NCBI GenBank assembly: GCA_050737995.1
Contig: JBOHYR010000111.1
Coordinates: forward strand, 1-22,401
Reading direction: 5' to 3'
Source of the DNA: 66-474 sp050737995
GTDB taxonomy: Bacteria > Pseudomonadota > Gammaproteobacteria > Xanthomonadales > Rhodanobacteraceae
Length of the DNA stretch: 22,401 nt
Shown here piece after piece: positions 8,148 through 15,470 of the stretch; the first letter of the stretch is position 1; each line of letters begins with the position of its first letter. The position numbers and the translations under genes were made by a program. Below the pieces are notes generated by a model, which made no database searches, was not told the origin of the DNA, and saw only the letters and a program-made list of their open reading frames with translations.

Positions 8148-9176
8148 TCAAATAAGCTTCGCCGTGGTCAGCTCGCTCTTGAGATACGCATAATAGATCG
8201 GCGCGGCGACGACGCCTGGCAGACCGAACGCGGCTTCCATTACCAGCATCGCCAGCAGAATTTCCCAGGCGCGGGCGTGGATACGACCGCCAACGATTTT
8301 CGCGTTGAGGAAGTACTCGAGCTTGTGGATCAGGATCAGGAATATCAGCGCGCCGAGCCCTACCCACAGCGACACCGATAACGCGACGATCGTGATCAGG
8401 GTGTTGGAGATCAGGTTCCCGATCACCGGCAGCAGACCGACGACGAAGGTGACAACGATGAGGGTCTTGGTCAGGGGCAGGTGCACGCCGGCCAGTGGAA
8501 GTGCAATCAACAGGAAGATCGCCGTGAACAGAGTATTCAGTGCCGAGATACGCGCCTGTGCAAAGACGATGTCGTGGAAGGCCTTCACAAAACGTGCGCA
8601 GCGCGCCGTGAGATCGCGATGCAACGGGCCGTCCCCGGACGTCGCACGGACGTGGGTCAACGCCACCAACGCGCCCAGCGCGAGGCCCACCAGAATGCGG
8701 CCGAACACGTGCAGGGTTTCCTTGCCGGCCACCTGCAATTGCGCTACATGCGTGCGCGCCAGATGCGTCGCCGTGGTGCGGAAATCCTCTGCGCTGACAG
8801 GCAGGTAAGTGGTGATCCACGTCGGCAACTGGGTACGCGCGCGATCGATGGTCGGCATCATCCGGTCGAAAAGCGTATTCGGGTCGCCGATCTCGGCGCG
8901 AAAGAATCCCACCGCGGCGAACACCAGCAACGCAAGCAAACCCGCGACCACGACCGCCAGTACGCCAACGACGACTTGTCGCGACAATTCACCCGGCAGC
9001 TTGCGTTCCAGAAGCGGCGACAGTGCGCCGACAACTGCATAGACCAGCAAGCCCGCAATCAATGCGGGCAGCAGGTGCAGGAACATGACAAGCAATAGCG
9101 CCAGGGCTGCCGCGAGATAACTCGCAATCCCCGTATGGCGGGAGGCGTGGGCGGTCGTGCGCGTGACGTCGTTCAT
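8148..9176 (-). CDS. AI-2E family (PerM/TqsA-like) transporter
   Basis: This 342-residue integral membrane protein has about seven hydrophobic segments: two near the N-terminus (residues 19-60), one at about 70-95, a long periplasmic or cytosolic middle, and a cluster towards the C-terminus. Family features include VGLLPVIGNLISNT and the tail RAWEILLAMLVMEAAFGLPGVVAAPIYYAYLKSEL. AI-2E family members include the TqsA autoinducer-2 exporter and Na+/H+ antiporters, but most have no known substrate. The frame extends upstream to 9311, into the divergent pyrF gene; MNDVTRT at 9176 is preferred because it avoids that overlap. No strong Shine-Dalgarno is visible. About 256 bp of non-coding DNA separate it from waaA downstream, so the two may or may not share a transcript. 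Confidence 0.85.
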   Translation of the reverse strand: MNDVTRTTAHASRHTGIASYLAAALALLLVMFLHLLPALIAGLLVYAVVGALSPLLERKLPGELSRQVVVGVLAVVVAGLLALLVFAAVGFFRAEIGDPNTLFDRMMPTIDRARTQLPTWITTYLPVSAEDFRTTATHLARTHVAQLQVAGKETLHVFGRILVGLALGALVALTHVRATSGDGPLHRDLTARCARFVKAFHDIVFAQARISALNTLFTAIFLLIALPLAGVHLPLTKTLIVVTFVVGLLPVIGNLISNTLITIVALSVSLWVGLGALIFLILIHKLEYFLNAKIVGGRIHARAWEILLAMLVMEAAFGLPGVVAAPIYYAYLKSELTTAKLI

Positions 9177-9262
9177 GCGCGCCGAGTCTGGCAGCGGAGT
9201 CGAAGCAACTCCAGTGCCGGACGCACCGGTAAAATTGCGCGACACCACCACCGGGAAGCCCC

Positions 9263-9976
9263 ATGTCGGAACACGCCGCAATTGCAGCACGCGACCGCTT
9301 GATCTTCGCACTCGACGTACCCGACCTCGCCGCAGCCATGGCGTGGATGGACCGGTTGGGCGACAGCGTGTCGTTCTACAAGATCGGCCTGGAATTGCTC
9401 ACCGGAAGGGATTACTTCGCGGTGCTGGACGAGCTGGCCGTGCGCGGCAAACGGATCTTTGCGGACCTCAAGTTCCATGACGTGCCCGCCACGGTCGCGG
9501 GCGCGGTGCGCGGATTGGCGAAGCTTCCGATCACGTTCGCGACGGTGCACTGCGACAGCCACGCGATGCTGGAAGCCGCGGCCGCGGCGAAAGGTTCGAT
9601 GCGGCTGCTTGCAGTGACGGTACTGACCAGCAATGACAGTGACGACTTGGCGGCACTCGGCGTCCGGGGCGAAGCCGTCGACATCGTAATCGAACGCGCG
9701 CGCCTCGCGCAGGCGGCCGGCATCGACGGCGTGGTCTGCTCCGGCGCCGACCTGCCACGCCTGCGTGCGGCGATCGGGCCGGACCTCCTGACGGTCTGTC
9801 CAGGTATCCGGCCGGTCGGCTACGGCCGCGACGACCAGAAACGCACGATGGATGTGCTGACCGCGTTTGCGCGAGGCGCCGATTACATCGTAGTCGGACG
9901 CCCCATCCGCAATGCCCCGGATCCACGCGCGGCCGCCGACGCCATCGTCGAACAAATCGCGGTGGCCATCGGATGA
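9263..9976 (+). CDS. pyrF: Orotidine 5'-phosphate decarboxylase PyrF
   Basis: PyrF converts OMP to UMP, the last step of de novo pyrimidine synthesis. The 237-residue TIM-barrel protein has the expected length. Catalytic and binding residues are in place: D18 (FALDVPD), K40 (YKIGLE), and the DLKFHD motif with D68, K70 and D73 forming the charged network. The phosphate-binding end is seen as CPGIRP and VVGRPI. GGGA lies a few bases before the ATG. It is divergent from the AI-2E transporter gene with 86 bp between starts. Its stop overlaps the next start as ATGA, so it is translationally coupled to the lipoprotein gene. Nothing unusual is seen in the catalytic core. Confidence 0.96.
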   Translation: MSEHAAIAARDRLIFALDVPDLAAAMAWMDRLGDSVSFYKIGLELLTGRDYFAVLDELAVRGKRIFADLKFHDVPATVAGAVRGLAKLPITFATVHCDSHAMLEAAAAAKGSMRLLAVTVLTSNDSDDLAALGVRGEAVDIVIERARLAQAAGIDGVVCSGADLPRLRAAIGPDLLTVCPGIRPVGYGRDDQKRTMDVLTAFARGADYIVVGRPIRNAPDPRAAADAIVEQIAVAIG

Positions 9977-11016
9977 TCCGCAGCGGCTTGCCTATCCGGC
10001 GCCACGTCGCCACACTCCGGCGCGTGCAGACCGGAAAACCCCTCCCGCCTGGTCGCCGGCAAGCGTTTGCCATTGCGTTGGCATGTGCCTTCGCGCTTGT
10101 GCTCGCGGCCTGTCATCACGCGCCGCCACCGCCCAGCAACGTCACGCCGGAAAAGGCTGTCGCCACCAACCTGCGCCTGACCGCAATGGGCGATTTTGAC
10201 GGCCTGATGCGCAACCGCCTGCCTGCCGCGGATTACGCCACCTGGCGCGCCGAATGGGACAAGGCCCACACGCACCCGATGCCGGCCTCGGTGGAACAGC
10301 AGAAACAGTTTGCGCAAATCATGCGGATGCTGACCGAACCGGGCGCCGAGGCGAAGTTGGCAAAGCGCCTGCGGCCCGAACTGGCTAGCACGCGCGGCGG
10401 CAAAGGCGAGACAATGCCGATCTTCGGCAGCATTCTGGAAGCCGCGGGCAAGCAAATGATCGCGGAGTCACCGCAACTGGGCCCCACGCAAAGAACGCTG
10501 GCGACGCAGGGGCTGGACGCATTGATCTCGTGGGCCAAGACAGTAGATTTCAGCGATCCGAAAAAGGCCAAAAGGGCAATCGACCTGATCTGCGCCACCA
10601 CACGGCAGTTGCATGTCCAGACGCTGACGCAGTGGCGCGCTCTCGACTACGCGGCCACCATGAAGAACTACGGCATCATCTGGAACGGTCTCGAAAGTCT
10701 GCTGAACATTTACGGACTCGATGTAGCCAAGGCCTTGAACGATGCCAACACCGACACCGTCACCAGCGATGCCACCCATGCCACCATCAAGCTCGACATG
10801 ACCCTCGCCGGCAAACCATTGTCCGCACAATGGCCCATGCTGAAGCAGGATGGCCACTGGTACGACGCGGCATTGCTGGAAGCTTGGCGGAAGGCGCATC
10901 CTGTGCCTGCGCCGGGGGGCACCTCGGCGCAGGCTTCGGGCGGAACGTCCGCAGTGCCCTCGACCACACCGCCAGCACCTGTCACCGTTACGACCCCCGC
11001 GACAGCAAGCTCCTGA
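9973..11016 (+). CDS. Predicted lipoprotein of unknown function
   Basis: I do not recognise this 347-residue protein. After a long basic N-region (30 residues, many Arg) comes a hydrophobic stretch (31-46) ending in the lipobox LAAC, with C47 as the likely lipidated cysteine, followed by HHAPPPPSN. The mature part is mostly helical, with a segment resembling small lipoprotein or DUF4878-like regions (NLRLTAMGDFDGLMRNRLP; AKPLSAQ-type ending with HWYDAALLEAW). The C-terminal 40 residues are low-complexity Gly/Ser/Thr/Pro/Ala. The start overlaps the pyrF stop by 4 bp (ATGA), and no in-frame ATG lies between it and the lipobox. The long N-region could mean the true start is a later GTG or TTG. 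It sits between pyrF and plsB; an envelope role is likely, but no more can be said. Confidence 0.75.
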   Translation: MIRSGLPIRRHVATLRRVQTGKPLPPGRRQAFAIALACAFALVLAACHHAPPPPSNVTPEKAVATNLRLTAMGDFDGLMRNRLPAADYATWRAEWDKAHTHPMPASVEQQKQFAQIMRMLTEPGAEAKLAKRLRPELASTRGGKGETMPIFGSILEAAGKQMIAESPQLGPTQRTLATQGLDALISWAKTVDFSDPKKAKRAIDLICATTRQLHVQTLTQWRALDYAATMKNYGIIWNGLESLLNIYGLDVAKALNDANTDTVTSDATHATIKLDMTLAGKPLSAQWPMLKQDGHWYDAALLEAWRKAHPVPAPGGTSAQASGGTSAVPSTTPPAPVTVTTPATASS

Positions 11017-11038
11017 CTTTTTTCTGGCCGCACGCGGG

Positions 11039-11125
11039 CAATCGTCTGGCGATTATCGTCCAAGCCCTTGTCGCACAAGGATTTGACAAGGTTGTGGGAC
11101 AATCCCGGACTGTCTGTCCCCACAA
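11039..11125 (+). promoter_or_regulatory. Structured leader between the lipoprotein gene and plsB
   Basis: Several inverted repeats crowd this stretch. AATCG/CGATT (11040-11044 with 11050-11054) is the first. CCTTGT/ACAAGG (11066-11071 with 11075-11080, 3-nt loop) follows. CCTTGTC can instead pair with GACAAGG (11085-11091). Last, TTGTGGGACA (11092-11101) pairs with TGTCCCCACAA (11115-11125) around one bulged C. The second and third are mutually exclusive. No T-run follows any of them, so intrinsic termination is not indicated. A TTGACA at 11083 lacks a spaced -10. Confidence 0.4.
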
Positions 11126-11147
11126 TCAGCCTCCAGCATTCCGCAAC

Positions 11148-13661
11148 ATGGCCCACGTCATGAACCAAACCCTGTCCCGCGACGCACTCGTGCACGCCGG
11201 CTGGTGGCGCGCGCTGTGGGGTGCGTTGCTGGGACCGTGGCTGCGGATCAAGCGTGACCCGGCCGAGCCAGTGGCATTGCTCGCCGCCGACACGCCAACG
11301 ATCTACGTGATCGAGCGCGACGGCTTTTCCGACAGCCTGATCCTCGAGCGCGCTTGCCACGAAGCCGGGCTGCCGAGCCCGCTCGCGATGGTGCCGGGAC
11401 TCGGCCGGCGGCGCCGTGCGATGTTCGCGATGCGTGGCACCGGTGGCTGGTTCCAGCGGCGAGGTCGTGACCACGCCGCGCAGGACACGATCCGGCATCT
11501 GTTGCGAATGCTGGAAGCCGATCCGGAACGCAATCTGCAGCTGATGCCGGTGGCGATCTACGTAGGTCGGGCGCCAACCCGGCAGTCCGGTTGGTTCAGC
11601 GTGCTGTTCTCGGAAAACTGGGCGGTGGTTGGCCATTTCCGCCGACTGCTCGCGCTGCTGCTGAACGGGCGCGACACCATCGTGCGGTTCTCGCCGCCGA
11701 TTTCCCTGAGCGAGCTGCGCGAGGACTCCGGCGACGAGCGAGTCGAGAGGCTGCAACGCAAGCTCGCGCGCGTACTGCGCGTTCACTTCCGGCGCGTGCG
11801 CACCGCAGTGATTGGACCCGACCTCTCGCATCGGCGCACGGTGGTGGATTCGGTACTGAACGCCGAGGCCGTTCGCGCGGCAATCGGCGCCGCCTCGGCC
11901 AAGGAAAACATCAGCGGGGCGAAAGCGTGGAATCGCGCGGAGCGTTACGCACGCGAGATTGCCGCGGACTATTCGCCGCCGTTCGTACGCTCGGTCTCGT
12001 TTTTGCTGTCGAATTTCTGGAACAAGCTGTACGACGGCATCACGATGCATCACTTCGACACCTTGCGCGCCAGCGCACCCGGTTACGAGATCGTGTACGT
12101 GCCGTGCCACCGCAGCCACGCCGATTACGTACTGATGTCGTTCCAGCTCCATCAGAGCGGCGTCGTGGTGCCGCACATTTCCGCAGGCGCGAATCTCAAC
12201 CTGCCGGTGCTGGGATCATTCCTGCGCCGTGGTGGTGCGTTCTTCCAACGTCGCAGTTTCAAGGGCAATGCGCTTTATTCGGTGATCTTCAAGGAATACC
12301 TGGCGCAACTCATCAACCGCGGCGTGCCGATCGAATACTTCATCGAAGGCACTCGCTCGCGCACCGGGCGTCTGCTGACGCCACGCGGCGGCCTGCTTTC
12401 GATGACCGTGCGCGCGTTCCTGCGCGCGCCACGCCGGCCCATCCTGTTCCAACCCGTTTACATCGGCTACGAAAAACTGATGGAAGGACGCTCGTACATC
12501 GGCGAGCTGTCCGGCCAGAGAAAGGAAACCGAATCATGGTGGGGTATCGTGCGAGGTCTGCGCGCACTGCGTCAGCACTATGGCAGGGTCACGCTCAACT
12601 TCGGCGAGCCGGTATTGCTGAATCCGCTGCTTGATGGAGTGGAACCAGCTTGGCGCGAGCAGGCTGGCAGCGACGCCAAACCGGAGTGGCTGTCCACCGT
12701 AACGGATACGCTCGCGACACGCATCCAGGTCGAGATCAACCGCGCCACGGACGTCAATCCGATCAACCTGATCGCGGTCGCGCTGCTGGCGTCGCCTCGC
12801 CATGCGCTCGCGGAAGCCGACCTGCTCACGCAGCTGGAGTTGATGAAGGCAATCCTGATTGATCTGCCGTACTCCGAGCGCACCACGGTGACGCCGATGG
12901 CGCCTGCCGACATCGTTGCCTACGCCGAACAGATGAGCTGGATCACCCGCATTCCGCACCCGCTCGGCGACGTGCTTGCGGTCGACGGCGAGAAAGCGGT
13001 ACTGCTTTCCTATTTTCGCAACAACGTCCTGCACCTGTTCGCGGCCGGCGCGTGGGTGTCGTGCTGCTTCATCAACAACCGACGCATCGCGCGCGATACT
13101 GTCAGACGGCTGGGCCGTGTCGTGTATCCGTTCATCCAGTCCGAATTGTTTCTGCCTTGGGATACCGACGGTTTCGCAGCGCGCATCGACGCCCTGATCG
13201 ATTTCCTGATCGCGCGCGGCCTGCTGGGAGCCGGCGGCGACGGCCGCCTGCTGCACCAGGCGGCGGGCCGTGAAGACGATTCCTACCAATTGCGCCTGCT
13301 GGCGCACTGCCTGCTGCAGGCGTTCGAGCGCTACTACATCGCGATCGCGGCGCTTGTGAAAAATGGCCCGCATACGCTGTCCGCGGGACAACTGGAAAAC
13401 CTTTGCCAGCTCGCTGCGCAACGTTTGTCGCTGCTTTACCAGCAAAGCGCCCCCGAGTTCTTCGACAAGAGCCTGTTCCGTGGCTTCATCCAGAAGCTGC
13501 GCGAGCGCCGCATCATCCGCACCGATTCCGACGGCAAGCTGGAATTCGACGCGGTGCTGGAAGACGTCGCACGCGATGCGCGCCTGATCCTCGCGCGCGA
13601 GGTGCGCCAGTCGATCATGAAGATCACGCCGGATGTCGTGGCGGAGGGATCATCGAAATAA
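11148..13661 (+). CDS. plsB: Glycerol-3-phosphate 1-O-acyltransferase PlsB
   Basis: PlsB acylates sn-glycerol 3-phosphate at position 1 with acyl-ACP or acyl-CoA, the first step of phospholipid synthesis, at the inner membrane. The 837-residue length is normal (E. coli 807). Acyltransferase block I HRSHAD gives the catalytic H321 and D326 (HX4D). Block II is GGAFFQRRSF, block III EGTRSRTGR (400-408) and block IV PVYIGYEKLMEG. The offset of about 15 from E. coli H306 is constant between blocks. The reading frame extends upstream, but the upstream part overlaps the lipoprotein gene in another frame. ATGs at 11148 and 11160 are the likely starts, and neither has a clear Shine-Dalgarno. The gene is on the same strand as pyrF and the lipoprotein gene, after a 131-bp structured gap. 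Its last 12 bp overlap the convergent acetyltransferase gene. Confidence 0.96.
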   Translation: MAHVMNQTLSRDALVHAGWWRALWGALLGPWLRIKRDPAEPVALLAADTPTIYVIERDGFSDSLILERACHEAGLPSPLAMVPGLGRRRRAMFAMRGTGGWFQRRGRDHAAQDTIRHLLRMLEADPERNLQLMPVAIYVGRAPTRQSGWFSVLFSENWAVVGHFRRLLALLLNGRDTIVRFSPPISLSELREDSGDERVERLQRKLARVLRVHFRRVRTAVIGPDLSHRRTVVDSVLNAEAVRAAIGAASAKENISGAKAWNRAERYAREIAADYSPPFVRSVSFLLSNFWNKLYDGITMHHFDTLRASAPGYEIVYVPCHRSHADYVLMSFQLHQSGVVVPHISAGANLNLPVLGSFLRRGGAFFQRRSFKGNALYSVIFKEYLAQLINRGVPIEYFIEGTRSRTGRLLTPRGGLLSMTVRAFLRAPRRPILFQPVYIGYEKLMEGRSYIGELSGQRKETESWWGIVRGLRALRQHYGRVTLNFGEPVLLNPLLDGVEPAWREQAGSDAKPEWLSTVTDTLATRIQVEINRATDVNPINLIAVALLASPRHALAEADLLTQLELMKAILIDLPYSERTTVTPMAPADIVAYAEQMSWITRIPHPLGDVLAVDGEKAVLLSYFRNNVLHLFAAGAWVSCCFINNRRIARDTVRRLGRVVYPFIQSELFLPWDTDGFAARIDALIDFLIARGLLGAGGDGRLLHQAAGREDDSYQLRLLAHCLLQAFERYYIAIAALVKNGPHTLSAGQLENLCQLAAQRLSLLYQQSAPEFFDKSLFRGFIQKLRERRIIRTDSDGKLEFDAVLEDVARDARLILAREVRQSIMKITPDVVAEGSSK

Positions 13662-14234
13662 CCTGGCGCGCAGGACTTCGCGCTTTTCGGGCCATTCCCG
13701 CGAGGTGATCGAATAAGACACAGTGTCGCGGACACTGCCATCGGGACGACGCTTGTGCTGCCGCAACACCCCGTCGCGGTGCGCGCCCAATCGTTCGATC
13801 GCTTGCTGCGAGCGCGTATTCAAAAGATCAGTTTCCCAACCGACCGCCGCACAACCCAACGTATCGAGCGCGTGGTCGACCAGCAACAATTTGCACGCGG
13901 TATTGACGTATGTGCGCTGGCGGCTTGCCGCATACCATGTGTAGCCGATCAGCACCCGTGGAACGTCGGCGTCGAAGTCGTAGAACCGGGTCGAGCCGGC
14001 GATCGCGTCATCGCGCTTGTCGCGCACCGCGAACGGCAGCGATTTTCCGGTTGCCTGCATCGCCAGCGCCTTCTCGACATACGCCTGCATCGCGCCAGGT
14101 TTCGGCACGTGGGTGACGCGCAGGTTCCACAGGTCCCCATCCGCGGCGGCCATTTCAAGTCCCGACACATGATCCAGCGTCAGCTGTTCGAGCGCGACGT
14201 GGTCGTCTTCAAGCGTGACTGGCTCAAGTCGCAC
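13650..14234 (-). CDS. GNAT-family N-acetyltransferase (RimJ/RimL-like)
   Basis: The 194-residue protein looks like the Acetyltransf_3 (RimJ/RimL) branch of GNAT enzymes, which move an acetyl group from acetyl-CoA to an amine. Visible family features are an N-terminal LEPVTLEDDHVALEQL, the central IGYTWYAASRQRTYVNTACK region that would hold the acetyl-CoA site, and the end NTRSQQAIERLGAHRDGVLRQH, a typical motif B region. The classic Q/RxxGxG/A loop is replaced by RQRTYVNT, as in other members of this subgroup. The substrate is unknown: ribosomal protein, antibiotic or small amine are all possible. It starts 7 bp after the ydcH-like gene on the same strand, so the two probably share a transcript. 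Its 3' end overlaps plsB tail-to-tail by 12 bp. Confidence 0.82.
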   Translation of the reverse strand: MRLEPVTLEDDHVALEQLTLDHVSGLEMAAADGDLWNLRVTHVPKPGAMQAYVEKALAMQATGKSLPFAVRDKRDDAIAGSTRFYDFDADVPRVLIGYTWYAASRQRTYVNTACKLLLVDHALDTLGCAAVGWETDLLNTRSQQAIERLGAHRDGVLRQHKRRPDGSVRDTVSYSITSREWPEKREVLRARLFR

Positions 14235-14241
14235 GCGCGCC

Positions 14242-14451
14242 CTAAGCGTCCAGGTCTGGAATAAGCTTGTTCTCGAAATACGCGATCATGTCCGTGAGCT
14301 TGAGTTTTCGCTTCTTGAGCCGGCTCAGTTGCAGCTGGTCACAACCCGGATCGACCACCAGTCGGGCGATAGCGGCGTCGAGGTCGCGGTGTTCCTCGCG
14401 CAGTTCCGTCAGGCGCCGGACCAGCATGGCGGGGTCGTTGCCGGGTTGCAT
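14242..14451 (-). CDS. YdcH/DUF465 family small protein
   Basis: The product is a 69-residue, highly charged helical protein. LVRRLTELREEHRDLDAAI is followed by a short break and LSRLKKRKLKLTDMIAYFEN, a helix-turn-helix hairpin typical of DUF465 (YdcH) proteins. Family members are small coiled-coil proteins with no settled function. There is no Shine-Dalgarno. The ATG lies 6 nt after a TACACT box, which suggests a leaderless message. It is divergent from ttcA, sharing a 43-bp intergenic region, and lies 7 bp before the acetyltransferase gene, which probably follows it in an operon. Confidence 0.82.
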   Translation of the reverse strand: MQPGNDPAMLVRRLTELREEHRDLDAAIARLVVDPGCDQLQLSRLKKRKLKLTDMIAYFENKLIPDLDA

Positions 14452-14457
14452 GGACGG

Positions 14458-14485
14458 AGTGTAGCGGCGGTGAGCCCGCTACACT
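14458..14485. promoter_or_regulatory. Perfect 10-bp inverted repeat forming a shared divergent promoter
   Basis: AGTGTAGCGG (14458-14467) and CCGCTACACT (14476-14485) are perfect inverted arms around an 8-nt centre in the 43-bp gap between ttcA and the ydcH-like gene. The outer end of each arm reads TACACT outward, a 4/6 match to the -10 consensus. The box is 9 nt before the ttcA ATG on plus and 6 nt before the other ATG on minus. Neither gene has a Shine-Dalgarno, so near-leaderless transcripts are possible. No TTGACA-like -35 is seen. A dyad operator is an alternative reading. Confidence 0.5.
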
Positions 14486-14494
14486 GACTGGTTC

Positions 14495-15409
14495 ATGTCG
14501 ACCGCCCACCCACAATTCGCGCCAGACCACAGGCATGCCCACGAAGCCTCCCGGCTGGCCAAACGCCTGCGCCACGCGGCCGGACGCGCGATCGCAGACT
14601 ACAACCTGATCGAGGACGGTGACCGGGTAATGGTGTGCCTGTCGGGAGGCAAGGATTCCTGGACGCTGCTCGACCTGCTGCTGTCACTGCAGGCCAGGGC
14701 GCCGGTCAGGTTTGAATTGGTCGCGGTCAACCTCGACCAGAAGCAGCCAGGCTTCCCCGAGCACGTGATCCCGGATTACCTCGCCGAGCGCGGGGTTCCG
14801 TTCCACGTGATCGAGCAGGATACCTACAGTGTCGTAACCCGCGTGGTGCCCAATGGCAAAACCCTTTGCAGCCTGTGCTCGCGCCTCAGGCGTGGCGCGC
14901 TGTATGCGTTCGCCGAGCGCGAAGGCTTCAACAAGATCGCGCTGGGCCACCATCGCGACGATATCCTTGCGACCTTTTTCCTGAATCTGTTTTACGGCGG
15001 CCGCCTGAAGGCCATGCCGCCCAAGTTGCTCTCCGACGACCGCAAGCACGTGGTGATTCGACCGCTCAGCCACTGCTGCGAACACGAGATCGCCGATTAT
15101 GCTGCCGAGCGCGGGTTCCCGATCATTCCGTGCAGTCTGTGCGGCTCGCAGGAAACCCTGCAACGCAAGCAAGTGCGGCGGATGCTGGATACATGGGAAC
15201 GCGAGCATCCCGGCCGCAGCGAGATCATGTTTCGGGCGCTCGCGCACGTTGCGCCGTCGCAACTCGCCGACGCGAGTCTGTTTGATTTCGCGGCACTCGG
15301 TTCGTCACCCGATGCCGGGCGTGCAGATGCGCATGCATGGCTGCATGGACGGCATCAGGCGATCGAGGCTCGGGAACCGAATGTCGAGGAAGTCTCTCGC
15401 GGTTCCTGA
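14495..15409 (+). CDS. ttcA: tRNA 2-thiocytidine(32) biosynthesis protein TtcA
   Basis: TtcA thiolates cytidine 32 in certain tRNAs, using ATP to adenylate the base and a 4Fe-4S cluster to transfer sulfur. The 304-residue protein carries the PP-loop SGGKDS (50-55), the cluster cysteines C125 and C128 in LCSLCSRLRRG, and C213 in PCSLCGSQ. E. coli uses C122, C125 and a third downstream cysteine. GHHRDDILATFFLNLF and LKAMPPKLLSDD are further family segments. No clear Shine-Dalgarno precedes the ATG; the upstream palindrome holds a TACACT box only 9 nt away. It is divergent from the ydcH-like gene and lies 61 bp before rdgC, so it may be read into rdgC. The C-terminal tail after LFDFAAL is variable in the family. 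Confidence 0.95.
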   Translation: MSTAHPQFAPDHRHAHEASRLAKRLRHAAGRAIADYNLIEDGDRVMVCLSGGKDSWTLLDLLLSLQARAPVRFELVAVNLDQKQPGFPEHVIPDYLAERGVPFHVIEQDTYSVVTRVVPNGKTLCSLCSRLRRGALYAFAEREGFNKIALGHHRDDILATFFLNLFYGGRLKAMPPKLLSDDRKHVVIRPLSHCCEHEIADYAAERGFPIIPCSLCGSQETLQRKQVRRMLDTWEREHPGRSEIMFRALAHVAPSQLADASLFDFAALGSSPDAGRADAHAWLHGRHQAIEAREPNVEEVSRGS

Positions 15410-15432
15410 TCTGGAGCCGGAATTTGCGATCT

Positions 15433-15463
15433 CGAATCCCGAATCACCAATCTCCAATCACGG
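15433..15463 (+). repeat. Degenerate AATC short repeats before rdgC
   Basis: Four adjacent units of 7-8 nt share an AATC core: CGAATCCC, GAATCACC, AATCTCC and AATCACGG. They fill most of the 61-bp gap between ttcA and rdgC and end 7 nt before the rdgC start. From memory, xanthomonads carry many intergenic stretches of this GAATCCCxAATCCC type, but I cannot check copy number here. It may be a scattered noncoding repeat or influence the rdgC leader. Confidence 0.55.
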
Positions 15464-15470
15464 CCACTGC

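Noticed and set aside
11083..11088. TTGACA as a -35 box for plsB
   Set aside because: No -10-like hexamer lies 16-18 bp downstream, and the segment is part of overlapping inverted repeats.
10530..11147. An upstream extension of the plsB frame over the lipoprotein gene
   Set aside because: The extension reads as Arg/His-rich frame-shifted text of the lipoprotein gene. PlsB block spacing from E. coli places the start near 11148.
10710..12176. A 488-residue minus-strand open frame opposite the lipoprotein and plsB genes
   Set aside because: It is a high-GC shadow. plsB and the lipoprotein gene explain the coding signal on the other strand, and the translated text shows no domain.
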